Shown piece after piece: positions 1-7,898 of a stretch of DNA of 64,000 nucleotides (positions are counted from its first letter, which is position 1; every line of letters begins with the position of its first letter). Source of the DNA: Flavobacterium tegetincola DSM 22377 (GTDB lineage Bacteria; Bacteroidota; Bacteroidia; Flavobacteriales; Flavobacteriaceae); assembly GCF_000425485.1 (NCBI RefSeq), contig NZ_AUDN01000023.1, positions 1 to 64,000 of the forward strand. Direction: 5' to 3'. Both the position numbers and the translations under genes were made by a program. The notes below the pieces were generated by a model. That model did no database searches and was not told where the DNA came from. It was given only the letters and a program-made list of their open reading frames with translations.

Positions 1-162
1 GCATACAATATTGGTTTTTGACACGAGAGGTCCACCGGCTTGGTATCTTGGCGTTAGCCAAAAGGCAAAGTCCCACCAAAATTAACTTGGAATGGGTAAG
101 GGCACTGTGCTCAAAAGTGAAGGTAAACACTAAAAAATGACCCACATTTTACTGCACAAAAA
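1..162. other. left-edge stretch, no supported gene
   Basis: None of the six frames gives a convincing protein here; short open stretches end by about base 150. The composition is less AT-rich than the flanks. It may be a remnant or the outer part of the cassette-like array that follows, but nothing in it is recognised. Confidence 0.4.
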
Positions 163-186
163 AAGAGGATCATCTAATCCTCTCGA
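163..186 (-). terminator. intrinsic terminator after cassette-like unit 1
   Basis: On the minus strand an AGAGGAT/ATCCTCT hairpin with a short loop is followed by a run of T. It lies about 130 bases downstream of the 131-codon gene at 315-710 and would end its transcript. Confidence 0.6.
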
Positions 187-254
187 TATTCTTAAAAACG
201 CTTTACGATAACTCCATAAGTGTTGACGGCATGTAATCGGTTCCGTTCAACACA

Positions 255-289
255 GGTTTCATTGTTCGTTCTCCGAACGCAACGAAACC
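255..289. repeat. imperfect hairpin at end of unit 1 (attC-like)
   Basis: Arms at 255-269 and 275-289 (GGTTTC...GTTCG and CGAAC...GAAACC) pair with a few mismatches around a five-base loop. The hairpin sits just outside the conserved GCTGTT edge of unit 1. Imperfect hairpins beside an AAC/GTT core are the general shape of integron attC sites; that comparison is inference. Confidence 0.45.
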
Positions 290-295
290 TTAGCT

Positions 296-742
296 GTTGT
301 ACATAGTTTTTTTATCAGTCATCTGACATGAGTAGTAAAATCGTTTTATTTCCTTTATCTATTTTTACCGTGTCATTATCAATTTCCTTATGGATTCTAA
401 AAGGAGCAGAAATATTAGATATTGTAGGAATAAATTTGGCGTTTTTTGGTCTCCAAATCGCCTTATCATTTGAATTTCCATAATCGTTCCTAATTATGGA
501 AGTAGCACTTGCTATAAAGTATTTATTATTCAGAATATAAGCTCCTCTTTCATTATAAGCGTTTTCCACTTGAATATCATAACTTTTATCCTTATCTATT
601 TTAATTAAGCTTTCACTGAAGTCGGAATTTCTTTTAATAAGATATAACATTCCTATTAGTCCGATTCCCATCATTACAAACACAAAATAGTTGAATTTCA
701 TTTTTTTCATTCAGATTGAGTTTTCTTAAAATTATGTACAAC
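296..742 (-). mobile_element. cassette-like unit 1
   Basis: The unit is bounded by GTTGTACAT (296-304) and its exact complement ATGTACAAC (734-742), and encloses one minus-strand gene. Outside the cores the edges are shared with unit 2: GAAAC plus GCTGTT on the left, and a 50-bp repeat beginning TAGCAAATATA on the right. Only the six bases inside GTT/AAC differ between units. Constant outside, unit-specific and self-complementary inside is how an integron cassette relates to its attC site. No integrase gene is present in the window, so the mechanism is inferred. Confidence 0.5.
315..710 (-). CDS. orphan single-pass membrane protein of cassette-like unit 1
   Basis: A 131-residue protein with a lysine-rich start and one hydrophobic segment (about residues 8-25), then a polar domain rich in Asn, Asp and Lys, probably outside the inner membrane. 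I recognise no family. It is the only gene in its unit, and its ATG lies about 35 bases downstream of a TATATTTG box in the 50-bp repeat at 743-792, so it probably has its own promoter. A single small gene of unknown function is typical of cassette cargo. Function unknown. Confidence 0.55.
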   Translation of the reverse strand: MKKMKFNYFVFVMMGIGLIGMLYLIKRNSDFSESLIKIDKDKSYDIQVENAYNERGAYILNNKYFIASATSIIRNDYGNSNDKAIWRPKNAKFIPTISNISAPFRIHKEIDNDTVKIDKGNKTILLLMSDD

Positions 743-792
743 TAGCAAATATATGCAAGTTTATACAACTTTTTTCAATATTCATACTTGCT
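743..792 (-). repeat. 50-bp direct repeat copy A with built-in promoter
   Basis: It matches 1877-1926 at about 46 of 50 positions. Read on the minus strand it contains TTG (776-778), a 22-base spacer and TATATTTG (746-753), which fits the Bacteroidota -33/-7 promoter form, and ends directly at the GTT core of unit 1. It would start transcription about 30 bases before the gene at 315-710. Confidence 0.65.
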
Positions 793-1025
793 ACCTTCTA
801 TATCTATCTAATCAGTAAATCATTTGCACTTTAACTCATGTCAACAGCAGGTGTATTTACAGGTGTAGAAGAATGATTTTTGCTTTACTTAGTCGCTTTG
901 CAAACGCTTACAATCTGCTTCAAAAGGTAAGCAGGTACTCGATGCAATCGAGCACCAGAGGGGGAGCATTATTGCGAAAGAAATTTGTCATGCATGCACA
1001 TTTCTCGCCATTTCATGAAACGGCT
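793..1025. other. spacer between cassette-like units, with hairpin
   Basis: No gene is supported in this stretch. It includes a strong hairpin: GGTACTCGAT (934-943) pairs with ATCGAGCACC (947-956) around GCA with one mismatch. In gene orientation this lies downstream of unit 2, where an attC-type body would be expected. The GAAAC...GCTGTT edge at 1017-1028 matches the edge of unit 1 at 284-298. Confidence 0.4.
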
Positions 1026-1876
1026 GTTAGCGGTTCGGCCTTTTGATATTTTGATTTTTTTCCATTAATTCACTTTTTCTAACCGCTTCATTTATTTCTT
1101 CTAGATTTCTGTAATCAATGGGAAATGGTAAATGGGTTGGATGATTTAAAAGTGTGTATTTCACTTCGCCAATATAATTTAAAGGAATATTTTTAAAATG
1201 TGTTATTTCAGTTAGCGGAAATTTATGTTTAGAATTAACACTAAGTACAAATCCTAAAGGCGGAAATGTTAGTTCATTTACTAATCCAAAATGATTAGTA
1301 TACATATTAGTTAAGTTTCTTATTTTACCGACGTTATTTAGATACATAAATACTCTAAATTTTTCCGGTAACTTGTTTTCATTTGGATTTTTTATAAAAT
1401 TTAGTAGTTCTGATTCATCGTCGGTAAATTCTGCATCATTTAAACAAATAAACATTGCCAATATTTGTTTGAGTAATTTTAGTGGTGAGATTTCAATCGT
1501 CGTGAAAATAGCCTTTGAAAAATTTTTATTTTGAAAAATTGCTTTTCCAGTTTGAGCCATTTTAAAATAATCAGGCACATAATTGTTTCCTAAAAAACTA
1601 TTGCAATTTCTACAAAGACAGTAATTTCCAATTCCTCCTTGTTGTAATTTTTCTGAAGGTTTATAATCTTAAATGTGTGCATTTTTCGCATATTCCAAAA
1701 ATGGAACGCTTTGAAATTTTGTATACTTATTGAATGCAACTTTCGGAGGAATATGTTCAAAACTTAAATCAGTTTTTTTTTACATATGCGACATATTCCA
1801 TTCTGCATTTTTCTTCGTGACATAGGTGTTTAAATTTATAAAGTTTTCCCTGCGCAATTTTAGCCTGACCGCTAAC
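1026..1876 (-). mobile_element. cassette-like unit 2
   Basis: The unit is bounded by GTTAGCGGT (1026-1034) and its exact complement ACCGCTAAC (1868-1876), and encloses one broken minus-strand gene. Its outer edges match those of unit 1 while its inner six bases differ. It shares orientation with unit 1 and the same promoter-bearing repeat lies upstream. See unit 1 for the interpretation. Confidence 0.5.
1027..1823 (-). pseudogene. broken HNH-type zinc protein in cassette-like unit 2
   Basis: Reading starts at ATG 1821-1823, about 50 bases after the promoter in the repeat at 1877-1926, with MSRRKMQNGICRICKKK. The frame is lost in a run of nine A (1773-1781 on the plus strand as T); ten would restore TDLSFEHIPPK. 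A second lesion is TAA (plus 1669-1671) between AHI and DYKPSEK. Afterwards CLCRNCN and the remaining roughly 185 codons are open. CxxC, then EHIPPK, then CxxCN resembles HNH endonuclease-like proteins (family knowledge). The last 183 codons could still be read from GTG at 1576-1578, but without the first zinc pair. The homopolymer lesion could be a sequencing error; the stop codon is harder to dismiss. Confidence 0.7.
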
Positions 1877-1926
1877 TAGCAAATATACGCAAGTTTACAC
1901 AACTTTTTTCAATATCCATACTTACT
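1877..1926 (-). repeat. 50-bp direct repeat copy B with built-in promoter
   Basis: Second copy of the repeat at 743-792, with four differences. The minus-strand TATATTTG box lies at 1880-1887, directly before the GTT core of unit 2, and the same upstream TTG spacing is kept. It would drive the broken HNH-type gene. Confidence 0.65.
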
Positions 1927-2000
1927 AGTTTAATTTCTAATACCCTCATCCGTCTACTTATTTGCTTCATCGTTGAAGCAGATAACCTCATCGAAAAGGC

Positions 2001-2084
2001 TTTTTTGGTGGTGAATCAGGCACATTGGGTGGTTGTTCAGGCTTTTTGACTTATGAATGACGCTTTTTGGGTGATGGATGAAGC
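2001..2084. repeat. four tandem degenerate 21-bp repeats
   Basis: Units at 2001-2021, 2022-2042, 2043-2063 and 2064-2084 are each exactly 21 bases and end in AGGC, AGGC, ACGC and AAGC; three start TTTTT. On the minus strand they translate as seven-residue repeats such as IHHPKSV and IHHQKSL in an open frame (1954-2163). I see no sign that this frame is a gene. The unit length is far too short and unspaced for CRISPR. Confidence 0.6.
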
Positions 2085-2205
2085 AAAAAGCCTGTTTTTG
2101 AACCTGAAATTTTGTGGAATCAAGATTTTTGCTTGAATGTGTAAATGATTCTAAATAAATCATAAATTACTTAATAACCCCGATTGGAGGGAACATCCTC
2201 CCGTA

Positions 2206-2291
2206 ATCATTGCGAGGTACGAAGCAATCTACGGGAGATGTGGAGGGAAAGCGGGAAAATGGAAGAGATTGCTTCTAAGCTCGCAATGACA
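2206..2291. repeat. palindromic dispersed element
   Basis: TCATTGCGAGGTACGAAGCA on the left and AGATTGCTTC...CTCGCAATGA on the right form a long imperfect inverted repeat. The TCATTGCGAGG...GAAGCAATCT type of palindrome is common between genes in Flavobacteria and other bacteria (established as a repeat type; function unknown). It lies between the accessory patch and recO. Confidence 0.65.
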
Positions 2292-2333
2292 AGCTCAAGC
2301 GATTCGCTCCTAATGCTACTTTAAATCGTATTG

Positions 2334-3047
2334 TTAAGAAAAAACTTCTACTAAAACCTCCAAAGATTTTGGCTTTCTAAAACCGTCGAGATGCAAGGCG
2401 TAATACTCTATAATAATTTTGAGTAGCTCTTGTCTTTCCTTTGCATTGAATAAAACTTGGGTAGAATCAAAACGCAATTCGAGTAGTTTTTTAAGTAAGT
2501 ACGAATTGGTTTTGTTGAGGCAACTTACATTTTCAAAAGGGATGAAAATCCCTTCTCGCATTTCGAAAAAATCATAGTCAGGATTAGAATCTTCGGGATA
2601 AAAACCTAAAAATTTGGTGGACTCCATTAATAAAATCAAGTGGAAATTAGCGCTTTGGTCGTGCGTGTCCAACCACATCAAAGCGGCTTCAAGGAACGAG
2701 AAAAAGTCCGGATTTGCTTCTTCTTCATGAATGGAATGGTGCAGCATTTCTGACAGGAACATCACGATCGTACTCTTAAAAATATCAGTGGGAATGGAGG
2801 AGTACGGCTGACTGATTTTTATTTCTTTAAAATTTTCAAGGGTTCCTTTATTTTTATGAACTGCTTCAATTTCTAACAAGGTCAAGGGTTGAAAATAAGC
2901 AATTTTCTGATTGTTTTTTCTGCCTGAAAACGCATCGCGGACAAAGTAGGATTTGAGTCCGTCGGAAAGCGTAAAGCACTTGACTACTAAACTCTTTTCA
3001 TTGAATTTTAACGCCGATAAAACGATTGCTTTGGTCTTTACCAACAT
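2334..3047 (-). CDS. recO: DNA repair protein RecO
   Basis: 237 residues, normal for RecO. The N-terminal OB-fold (about residues 1-80, beginning MLVKTKAIVLSALKF) should bind DNA and SSB and help load RecA in the RecFOR gap-repair pathway; the rest is helical. Only two cysteines (24 and 176) are present, so the four-cysteine zinc site of some RecO proteins is absent. It lies 28 bases downstream of porZ on the same strand and is probably co-transcribed. Confidence 0.9.
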   Translation of the reverse strand: MLVKTKAIVLSALKFNEKSLVVKCFTLSDGLKSYFVRDAFSGRKNNQKIAYFQPLTLLEIEAVHKNKGTLENFKEIKISQPYSSIPTDIFKSTIVMFLSEMLHHSIHEEEANPDFFSFLEAALMWLDTHDQSANFHLILLMESTKFLGFYPEDSNPDYDFFEMREGIFIPFENVSCLNKTNSYLLKKLLELRFDSTQVLFNAKERQELLKIIIEYYALHLDGFRKPKSLEVLVEVFS

Positions 3048-3075
3048 TGTCGGGTGGAGGATTTAGGAATTGAGA

Positions 3076-5379
3076 TTACCTTATGATCATTACTTTTCTA
3101 ACGGCGGTTTCTACACCATCTGGCGCGGCTATAAAAATCATGTAGACTCCGGACGCCACTTTATATTTGCCAAAAGCGGTGGTGTTCCACTCAATGGTTC
3201 CTCCTTCAGAAATAACTTCATGAACTAAATTTCCAGAAATATCGGTAATTTTTACATTGGCTTTATCCAGCAATCCTGTAATTTTTACGGTTCCTGCAAA
3301 ACCGGGACGAACGGGGTTTGGATAGACGATGACGTTATTTAAATCGCCGCTTCCATCTGTTGAAATTCCTTTGTAAACCACAATTCCTTGAGGTGTGGCA
3401 AAGAAAACTTCGCCCGTTATTGGGTTGATGTCAATATCATAAATGGTATTGGACGGCAATGGCGAATTGTCTACGGTAAAACGTTGTAAGGTTTGTTGCC
3501 CGTCTGATGAAAATTGAAATACGCCTGAATTTGCGGTTCCTACCCATTTATTATTGGCACCGTCTACGACAATATTGGTGATGAATTGTTCAAATAATAG
3601 CTCTTGCGCTACGTCTTCCTCTAAGATAATAATCGGGTTGGCAGTCATCTGACCCTCAGCATTAAACCGGTCCACGCTTGATAAAACGCGCAATCCTTTA
3701 TTGGTACCAATCCACAGTTGGTTTCGGTTGTCAATGGCAAGTGTACGGATTTCGCGTGAAGGTAAATTTCCGTTTTCGCTTCCTTCTGTAATTACTTTTA
3801 AAGTATTTCCGTTTTCATTAAATGCAAAAACACCGTCTCTGGAAGCCATCCATTTGGTATTGTTTTTATCAATAACTAAACTTCCAAAATCGGGTAATTT
3901 GGGCAATATGGATTCTAGCGAGAAACTTTGCCATTGACCGTTTGTTTTTAAAACTTTTAATCCTTTAACTACTTTATTATTGGTAAGCCAAAGATTTCCT
4001 GATTTGTCAAAAACGGCATTGTTAATCCTAATATCATTCGGATTTCCTTCCACTTGTTCAAATTCTAATCCGTTTGGTGCTGTATTGGTTGCTGTAAATA
4101 ACATAGAGGCTTCATCATTTTCCAATTTTAATAAACCCGAAAACATGGAGGAAATAAATACCTCATTTTTATTATTTGGATTAATAGAAATATGCGACAA
4201 GGCTTTTGCTCCCAAAACTTCGGTGGGCGGAATGTTTAACCACTTTTTATCTACTAGTTTTGAAATACCATATAAAGCTGGTCCACCAAAATTATCGTAA
4301 TTATAAGGATTATAATCCGAATCATGTCCGCCAAAAACAACCCATAAATTTTCTGTAGAAGCGTTAATAGCAAAAGTGCTGTTCCTGATTGGACCGTCCG
4401 GAAGCAGGTAGTTAAAATTAACGGGGCCACTTGTTGAAGCTGTAATGACACCGTTTTCAGTGGTTCCAATATAAGCGGTGGTTCCGATGATTGCGGCACA
4501 TGTAAATTTTGGCAAAATTAATTGATTTAACTGCGTATCATTTACAGTCAAGATGGGTCCCAATGTCGCATTAAAAAACCGAACTTGATTTGAAAATGTT
4601 ATTGCCAATTGATTTTCAGTGGCACGCAAATCTACCGCTGGTTGTGCAAATTGTAAAAAGGGTTGAAATGAAGCTCCATTAAATCGTTGTAAGTTGCCAC
4701 TGGTATTTATGGCTACTAATTCTGCACCTACTTGTGCTATTCCGTTCCATCCTCCGCTATTGATTTCAGTCCATTCTGAGAAATTGATAAGATTTGCACT
4801 CGTTATATTCGCTCTCCGGATTCCGTTAAAACTGCAAGAGGCATAGATAAATCCATTGAAAACAGTAGTTTGATTGACTGCAATTTCAGCACCATTGTTT
4901 CCAATAAAATACGTATCACCAAATAGCAAAGTGGCCAGATTGAACTGTACAATTCCAAAGTCGCAAGACAAGTATGCGATTCCTTCAAATTCCGTAAAAT
5001 GATTGATCTTTTTTATGTTGGGCGGAAGCTGCTTGTTGATAATGTCTACCACTTTCTTTATGGAGCCGTCTGCTTCATTAACTACGATGAGTAAACCATT
5101 TTCATATCCAATCAAGGTTCTATTGAAAGTTGGACTGTGGTAAATACTAGAAATGGTTTGACCCGAAAGTCCGTCCACGGTATTGGTGGTTTTGATTTCA
5201 TCCGTAGTAGTACTTCTAGAAAACAGTGCGTTTTCAGAGGCGGCAAAAAATTGAGTTGGAGATTGTGCGATGTCTTTAATATCGTTATATGAAAAATAGC
5301 CTTTCCAAGATTGGTTTTTTTGCGCAAAACCCGTTTGGATCAGCAGCATTGAGACTAAGGCTACGAAAAAATATTTCAT
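3076..5379 (-). CDS. porZ: type IX secretion system protein PorZ-like beta-propeller
   Basis: 767 residues with a signal peptide (1-19, ending TGFAQ). The repeated propeller blades are of the two-component-regulator type (for example GLSGQTISSIYHS and NKGLRVLSS). The C-terminal domain (about 685-767, YPNPVRPGF...VASGVYMI...VRKVMIIR) looks like a type A sorting domain. In Porphyromonas PorZ is a surface part of the type IX machinery that delivers the anionic lipopolysaccharide anchor; here it probably supports T9SS cargo attachment. A plain T9SS cargo propeller is the alternative, but length, blade order and the neighbouring recO fit PorZ. Confidence 0.8.
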   Translation of the reverse strand: MKYFFVALVSMLLIQTGFAQKNQSWKGYFSYNDIKDIAQSPTQFFAASENALFSRSTTTDEIKTTNTVDGLSGQTISSIYHSPTFNRTLIGYENGLLIVVNEADGSIKKVVDIINKQLPPNIKKINHFTEFEGIAYLSCDFGIVQFNLATLLFGDTYFIGNNGAEIAVNQTTVFNGFIYASCSFNGIRRANITSANLINFSEWTEINSGGWNGIAQVGAELVAINTSGNLQRFNGASFQPFLQFAQPAVDLRATENQLAITFSNQVRFFNATLGPILTVNDTQLNQLILPKFTCAAIIGTTAYIGTTENGVITASTSGPVNFNYLLPDGPIRNSTFAINASTENLWVVFGGHDSDYNPYNYDNFGGPALYGISKLVDKKWLNIPPTEVLGAKALSHISINPNNKNEVFISSMFSGLLKLENDEASMLFTATNTAPNGLEFEQVEGNPNDIRINNAVFDKSGNLWLTNNKVVKGLKVLKTNGQWQSFSLESILPKLPDFGSLVIDKNNTKWMASRDGVFAFNENGNTLKVITEGSENGNLPSREIRTLAIDNRNQLWIGTNKGLRVLSSVDRFNAEGQMTANPIIILEEDVAQELLFEQFITNIVVDGANNKWVGTANSGVFQFSSDGQQTLQRFTVDNSPLPSNTIYDIDINPITGEVFFATPQGIVVYKGISTDGSGDLNNVIVYPNPVRPGFAGTVKITGLLDKANVKITDISGNLVHEVISEGGTIEWNTTAFGKYKVASGVYMIFIAAPDGVETAVRKVMIIR

Positions 5380-5398
5380 CAGTATGAGATTTGAAGTG

Positions 5399-5406
5399 CA
5401 AATATA
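5399..5406 (-). promoter_or_regulatory. -7 box of porZ-recO
   Basis: TATATTTG on the minus strand, 20 bases upstream of the porZ ATG, matches the Bacteroidota TAnnTTTG box. No clear TTG was seen at the usual -33 distance. Confidence 0.5.
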
Positions 5407-5486
5407 CTACAAACGAAATTGTTGGCTTTTAATTCTATTTTGAAATAAAATAATCGTGTTTTCTTTCGCAAATTGCATTTGATTCC

Positions 5487-5528
5487 AAAAAAAAAAGACC
5501 GAATCTGAAGAATCAGATTCGGTCTTTT
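5487..5528. terminator. bidirectional terminator after gdhA
   Basis: A perfect 15-bp stem (5493-5507 with 5514-5528) with a six-base loop is flanked by A-run and T-run. It lies 18 bases after the gdhA stop codon and ends that single-gene transcript before the porZ promoter region. Confidence 0.85.
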
Positions 5529-5545
5529 AAAATATATTGTAAGAA

Positions 5546-6889
5546 TTATACTGCTCCTTGCGCTAACATTGCGTCTGCAACTTTAACGAATCCAGCAATA
5601 TTTGCACCTTTTACGTAATCTACGTGTCCGTTTGCGTCAGAACCATATTGCACACATGATGCGTGAATATCTAACATAATGCGTTTTAATTTCTCATCTA
5701 CTTCTTCGCTAGTCCAACCTAAACGTAAAGAGTTTTGTGACATTTCTAATCCAGAAGTTGCAACACCACCTGCATTAGATGCTTTTCCAGGTGCGAATAA
5801 AATTTTAGCATTTTGAAAGACAGTAACTGCTTCTGGAATACATGGCATGTTTGCTCCTTCAGAAACACAGATACAACCATTAGCAACAAGCATTTCTGCT
5901 TCTTCTTTGTTCAATTCATTTTGAGTAGCACAAGGCAAAGCGATGTCTGCTTTAACTTCCCATGGACGTTTTCCAGCTACATATTTAGCATTAGGATATT
6001 TGGTTAAATAATCACTAATACGACCGTAGTTTACGTTTTTAATTTCTTGAACATAAGCCAGTTTCTCAGCATCAATTCCGTCAGCATCGTAGATGTATCC
6101 ACCAGAATCTGACATTGTAACTACTTTTCCTCCAAGTTCAGTTGCTTTTTCAGCAGCAAATTGCGCTACGTTTCCTGAACCAGAAACTACAATCGTTTTA
6201 CCATTAATAGTATCGCCTTTGGTTTTTAGCATGCTTTCTGCAAAATACACGTTTCCGTATCCAGTTGCTTCAGGACGCATTCTTGAACCCCCAAATGAAG
6301 GTCCTTTTCCAGTTAAAACACCTGTAAATTCGTTTTGAATTCTTTTATATTGACCAAACATGAATCCAACTTCTCTTCCTCCAACTCCGATATCTCCAGC
6401 TGGAACATCTAAGTTTGGTCCGATATGACGGTATAATTCAGTCATAAATGCTTGACAGAATTTCATGATTTCGTTGTCTGATTTTCCTTTTGGATCAAAG
6501 TTAGCTCCACCTTTTCCTCCACCCATTGGCAAAGTAGTCAAACTGTTTTTGAACGTTTGCTCAAAAGCTAGGAACTTTAAAATACTTAAATTTACAGATG
6601 GATGGAAACGAATTCCTCCTTTGTAAGGTCCAATTGCTGAATTCATTTGAATTCTATACCCACGATTTACCTGAATAGTACCTGCATCATCCAACCAAAC
6701 TACTCGGAAGGTAATGATACGCTCAGCTTCCACCATACGCTCTAAAAGCATCTTGTTCTGATACTTTTTGTTTTCTTCAATAAACGGAATTACAGTCTCA
6801 GCAACTTCGTGAACTGCTTGTAAAAATTCTGGCTCGTTAGGGTTATTTTTCGCAACCGCTTCAACAAATGACTTAATACTTTGTGACAT
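5546..6889 (-). CDS. gdhA: NADP-type glutamate dehydrogenase
   Basis: 447 residues, the hexameric bacterial class. It interconverts 2-oxoglutarate plus ammonium with glutamate. Visible sites are the glutamate-binding loop PMGGGKGG (121-128, catalytic Lys 126), PAGDIGVG (163-170, the conserved Asp) and the nucleotide-binding GSGN (237-240) followed by TMSDSGG, whose polar residues fit NADP preference. It stands alone between its own promoter and a strong terminator. Cytoplasmic. Confidence 0.95.
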   Translation of the reverse strand: MSQSIKSFVEAVAKNNPNEPEFLQAVHEVAETVIPFIEENKKYQNKMLLERMVEAERIITFRVVWLDDAGTIQVNRGYRIQMNSAIGPYKGGIRFHPSVNLSILKFLAFEQTFKNSLTTLPMGGGKGGANFDPKGKSDNEIMKFCQAFMTELYRHIGPNLDVPAGDIGVGGREVGFMFGQYKRIQNEFTGVLTGKGPSFGGSRMRPEATGYGNVYFAESMLKTKGDTINGKTIVVSGSGNVAQFAAEKATELGGKVVTMSDSGGYIYDADGIDAEKLAYVQEIKNVNYGRISDYLTKYPNAKYVAGKRPWEVKADIALPCATQNELNKEEAEMLVANGCICVSEGANMPCIPEAVTVFQNAKILFAPGKASNAGGVATSGLEMSQNSLRLGWTSEEVDEKLKRIMLDIHASCVQYGSDANGHVDYVKGANIAGFVKVADAMLAQGAV

Positions 6890-6912
6890 GATTTTTAGAT
6901 TATTAACGTTTA

Positions 6913-6943
6913 AGAAAACGTTTTCGTTTTAATCGGCAAAGAT
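6913..6943 (-). promoter_or_regulatory. gdhA promoter and palindrome
   Basis: TATCTTTG on the minus strand (6936-6943) is a good -7 box 47 bases before the gdhA ATG. Between them is a perfect 12-base palindrome, GAAAACGTTTTC (6913-6924), within the first transcribed bases, where a repressor could act. That it is an operator is inference. Confidence 0.5.
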
Positions 6944-7079
6944 ACTTTAAATAAATCTACTTTGTCACTATTTTTATCCAGAATTTAGATTATTTGCATT
7001 TTAGAAAGCACACGCGATACGTTAACAAAAATTACTAAAAACGCTCGTTTTTCAATGTGATATTTAATATATGAACTCA

Positions 7080-7108
7080 TTGTATGTATTAATAATTATT
7101 TATATTTG
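7080..7108 (+). promoter_or_regulatory. promoter of the 248-residue outer-membrane-type protein
   Basis: TTG (7080-7082), an 18-base spacer and TATATTTG (7101-7108) match the Bacteroidota consensus best of any site in the window. Transcription would start near 7115, just before the ATG at 7133. Confidence 0.7.
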
Positions 7109-7132
7109 TCCGCTTACCAACATTAACGCTAT

Positions 7133-7879
7133 ATGTTTCCTAAAAAACTACTATTGCTCTTACTATTGTGCACTATTTCTGTAGTGCATGCCCAATATGG
7201 AAGAACCTACCAAGAGATAGGAATTATGGGTGGTCCTGTCTTTTTTCAAGGTGATTTTGGCGAAAGAGGCACTTTTGAAAATACTACTAAGAACGTTGGG
7301 TTCTCCGGAAGCTTAGTATATTTTTTATCTTTAAATGTAAATCGTTCTAGTTTTGCCGAAAACTTTAAAGTTCGTTTTGATGTATCGGGAATGGCGGTAA
7401 ATTTGCAACATTATGGTCCAACTACCGATTCAAATACCAACACAGGCAAGCAACTTAGAGCCATGCGAAGCGACGTTAAAATTGGTAGTGTTGGTGTGCA
7501 ATTAGAATTTTATCCATGGAAAACCGATGATTACAGCGATGCCACTTGGAGTCCTTATGTAGCTGTCGGAACACAAATCAATAATTATTCGGCGAAAGCG
7601 TACTCGTTTGAAGGTCCAATTAATAATCAAAATGTAGTTCCCGAAAAATACGTGACTGGTTTTAGAAACAGTAGTGGAACCGCTTTTTCTGCTACAGGAA
7701 GTGTTGGAATTCGGTATAAACTAACCGATTACAACTATTTAGTTTTAGAAGGTCAAATGAAGTATTACTTTTCAGATTGGATTGAAGGTATGAATCCAGA
7801 CCGTAACACCTATAAAGAAAACAAAAACAACGACTATTCAGGAATGCTGAATATTGGTTATGTTTACTACTTCAATTAG
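7133..7879 (+). CDS. Flavobacterial outer-membrane-type beta protein (THC0290_0291-like)
   Basis: 248 residues with a signal peptide (1-20, cut after VVHAQ). The mature protein begins YGRTYQEIGIMGGPVFFQ and has alternating beta strands and an aromatic C-terminus (YVYYFN), as in small beta-barrels. I believe it belongs to the Flavobacteriaceae THC0290_0291 family, but that is from memory. It is monocistronic with a strong promoter. Relatives are sometimes named glutamate dehydrogenase, perhaps after the neighbour gdhA; nothing in this sequence supports such an activity. Role unknown, probably envelope. Confidence 0.6.
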   Translation: MFPKKLLLLLLLCTISVVHAQYGRTYQEIGIMGGPVFFQGDFGERGTFENTTKNVGFSGSLVYFLSLNVNRSSFAENFKVRFDVSGMAVNLQHYGPTTDSNTNTGKQLRAMRSDVKIGSVGVQLEFYPWKTDDYSDATWSPYVAVGTQINNYSAKAYSFEGPINNQNVVPEKYVTGFRNSSGTAFSATGSVGIRYKLTDYNYLVLEGQMKYYFSDWIEGMNPDRNTYKENKNNDYSGMLNIGYVYYFN

Positions 7880-7898
7880 AAACAAATTCTGTCTATTT

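Noticed and set aside
296..1926. A classic class 1 or chromosomal integron
   Set aside because: No integrase gene or attI is present in the window and the inner cores do not fit the RYYYAAC rule, so only the term cassette-like is used.
2001..2084. CRISPR array
   Set aside because: Units are contiguous 21-mers with no spacers and no cas genes.
1954..2163. A 69-codon open frame on the minus strand
   Set aside because: It is produced by the 21-bp repeats and has low-complexity heptapeptides; no start context, promoter or homology that I recognise.
4254..4499. An alternate frame within porZ suggesting a frameshift
   Set aside because: The main porZ frame is uninterrupted through this stretch.
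7133..7879. Glutamate dehydrogenase, a name sometimes given to relatives
   Set aside because: No nucleotide- or glutamate-binding motif; it has a signal peptide and beta-barrel pattern. True gdhA lies at 5546-6889.
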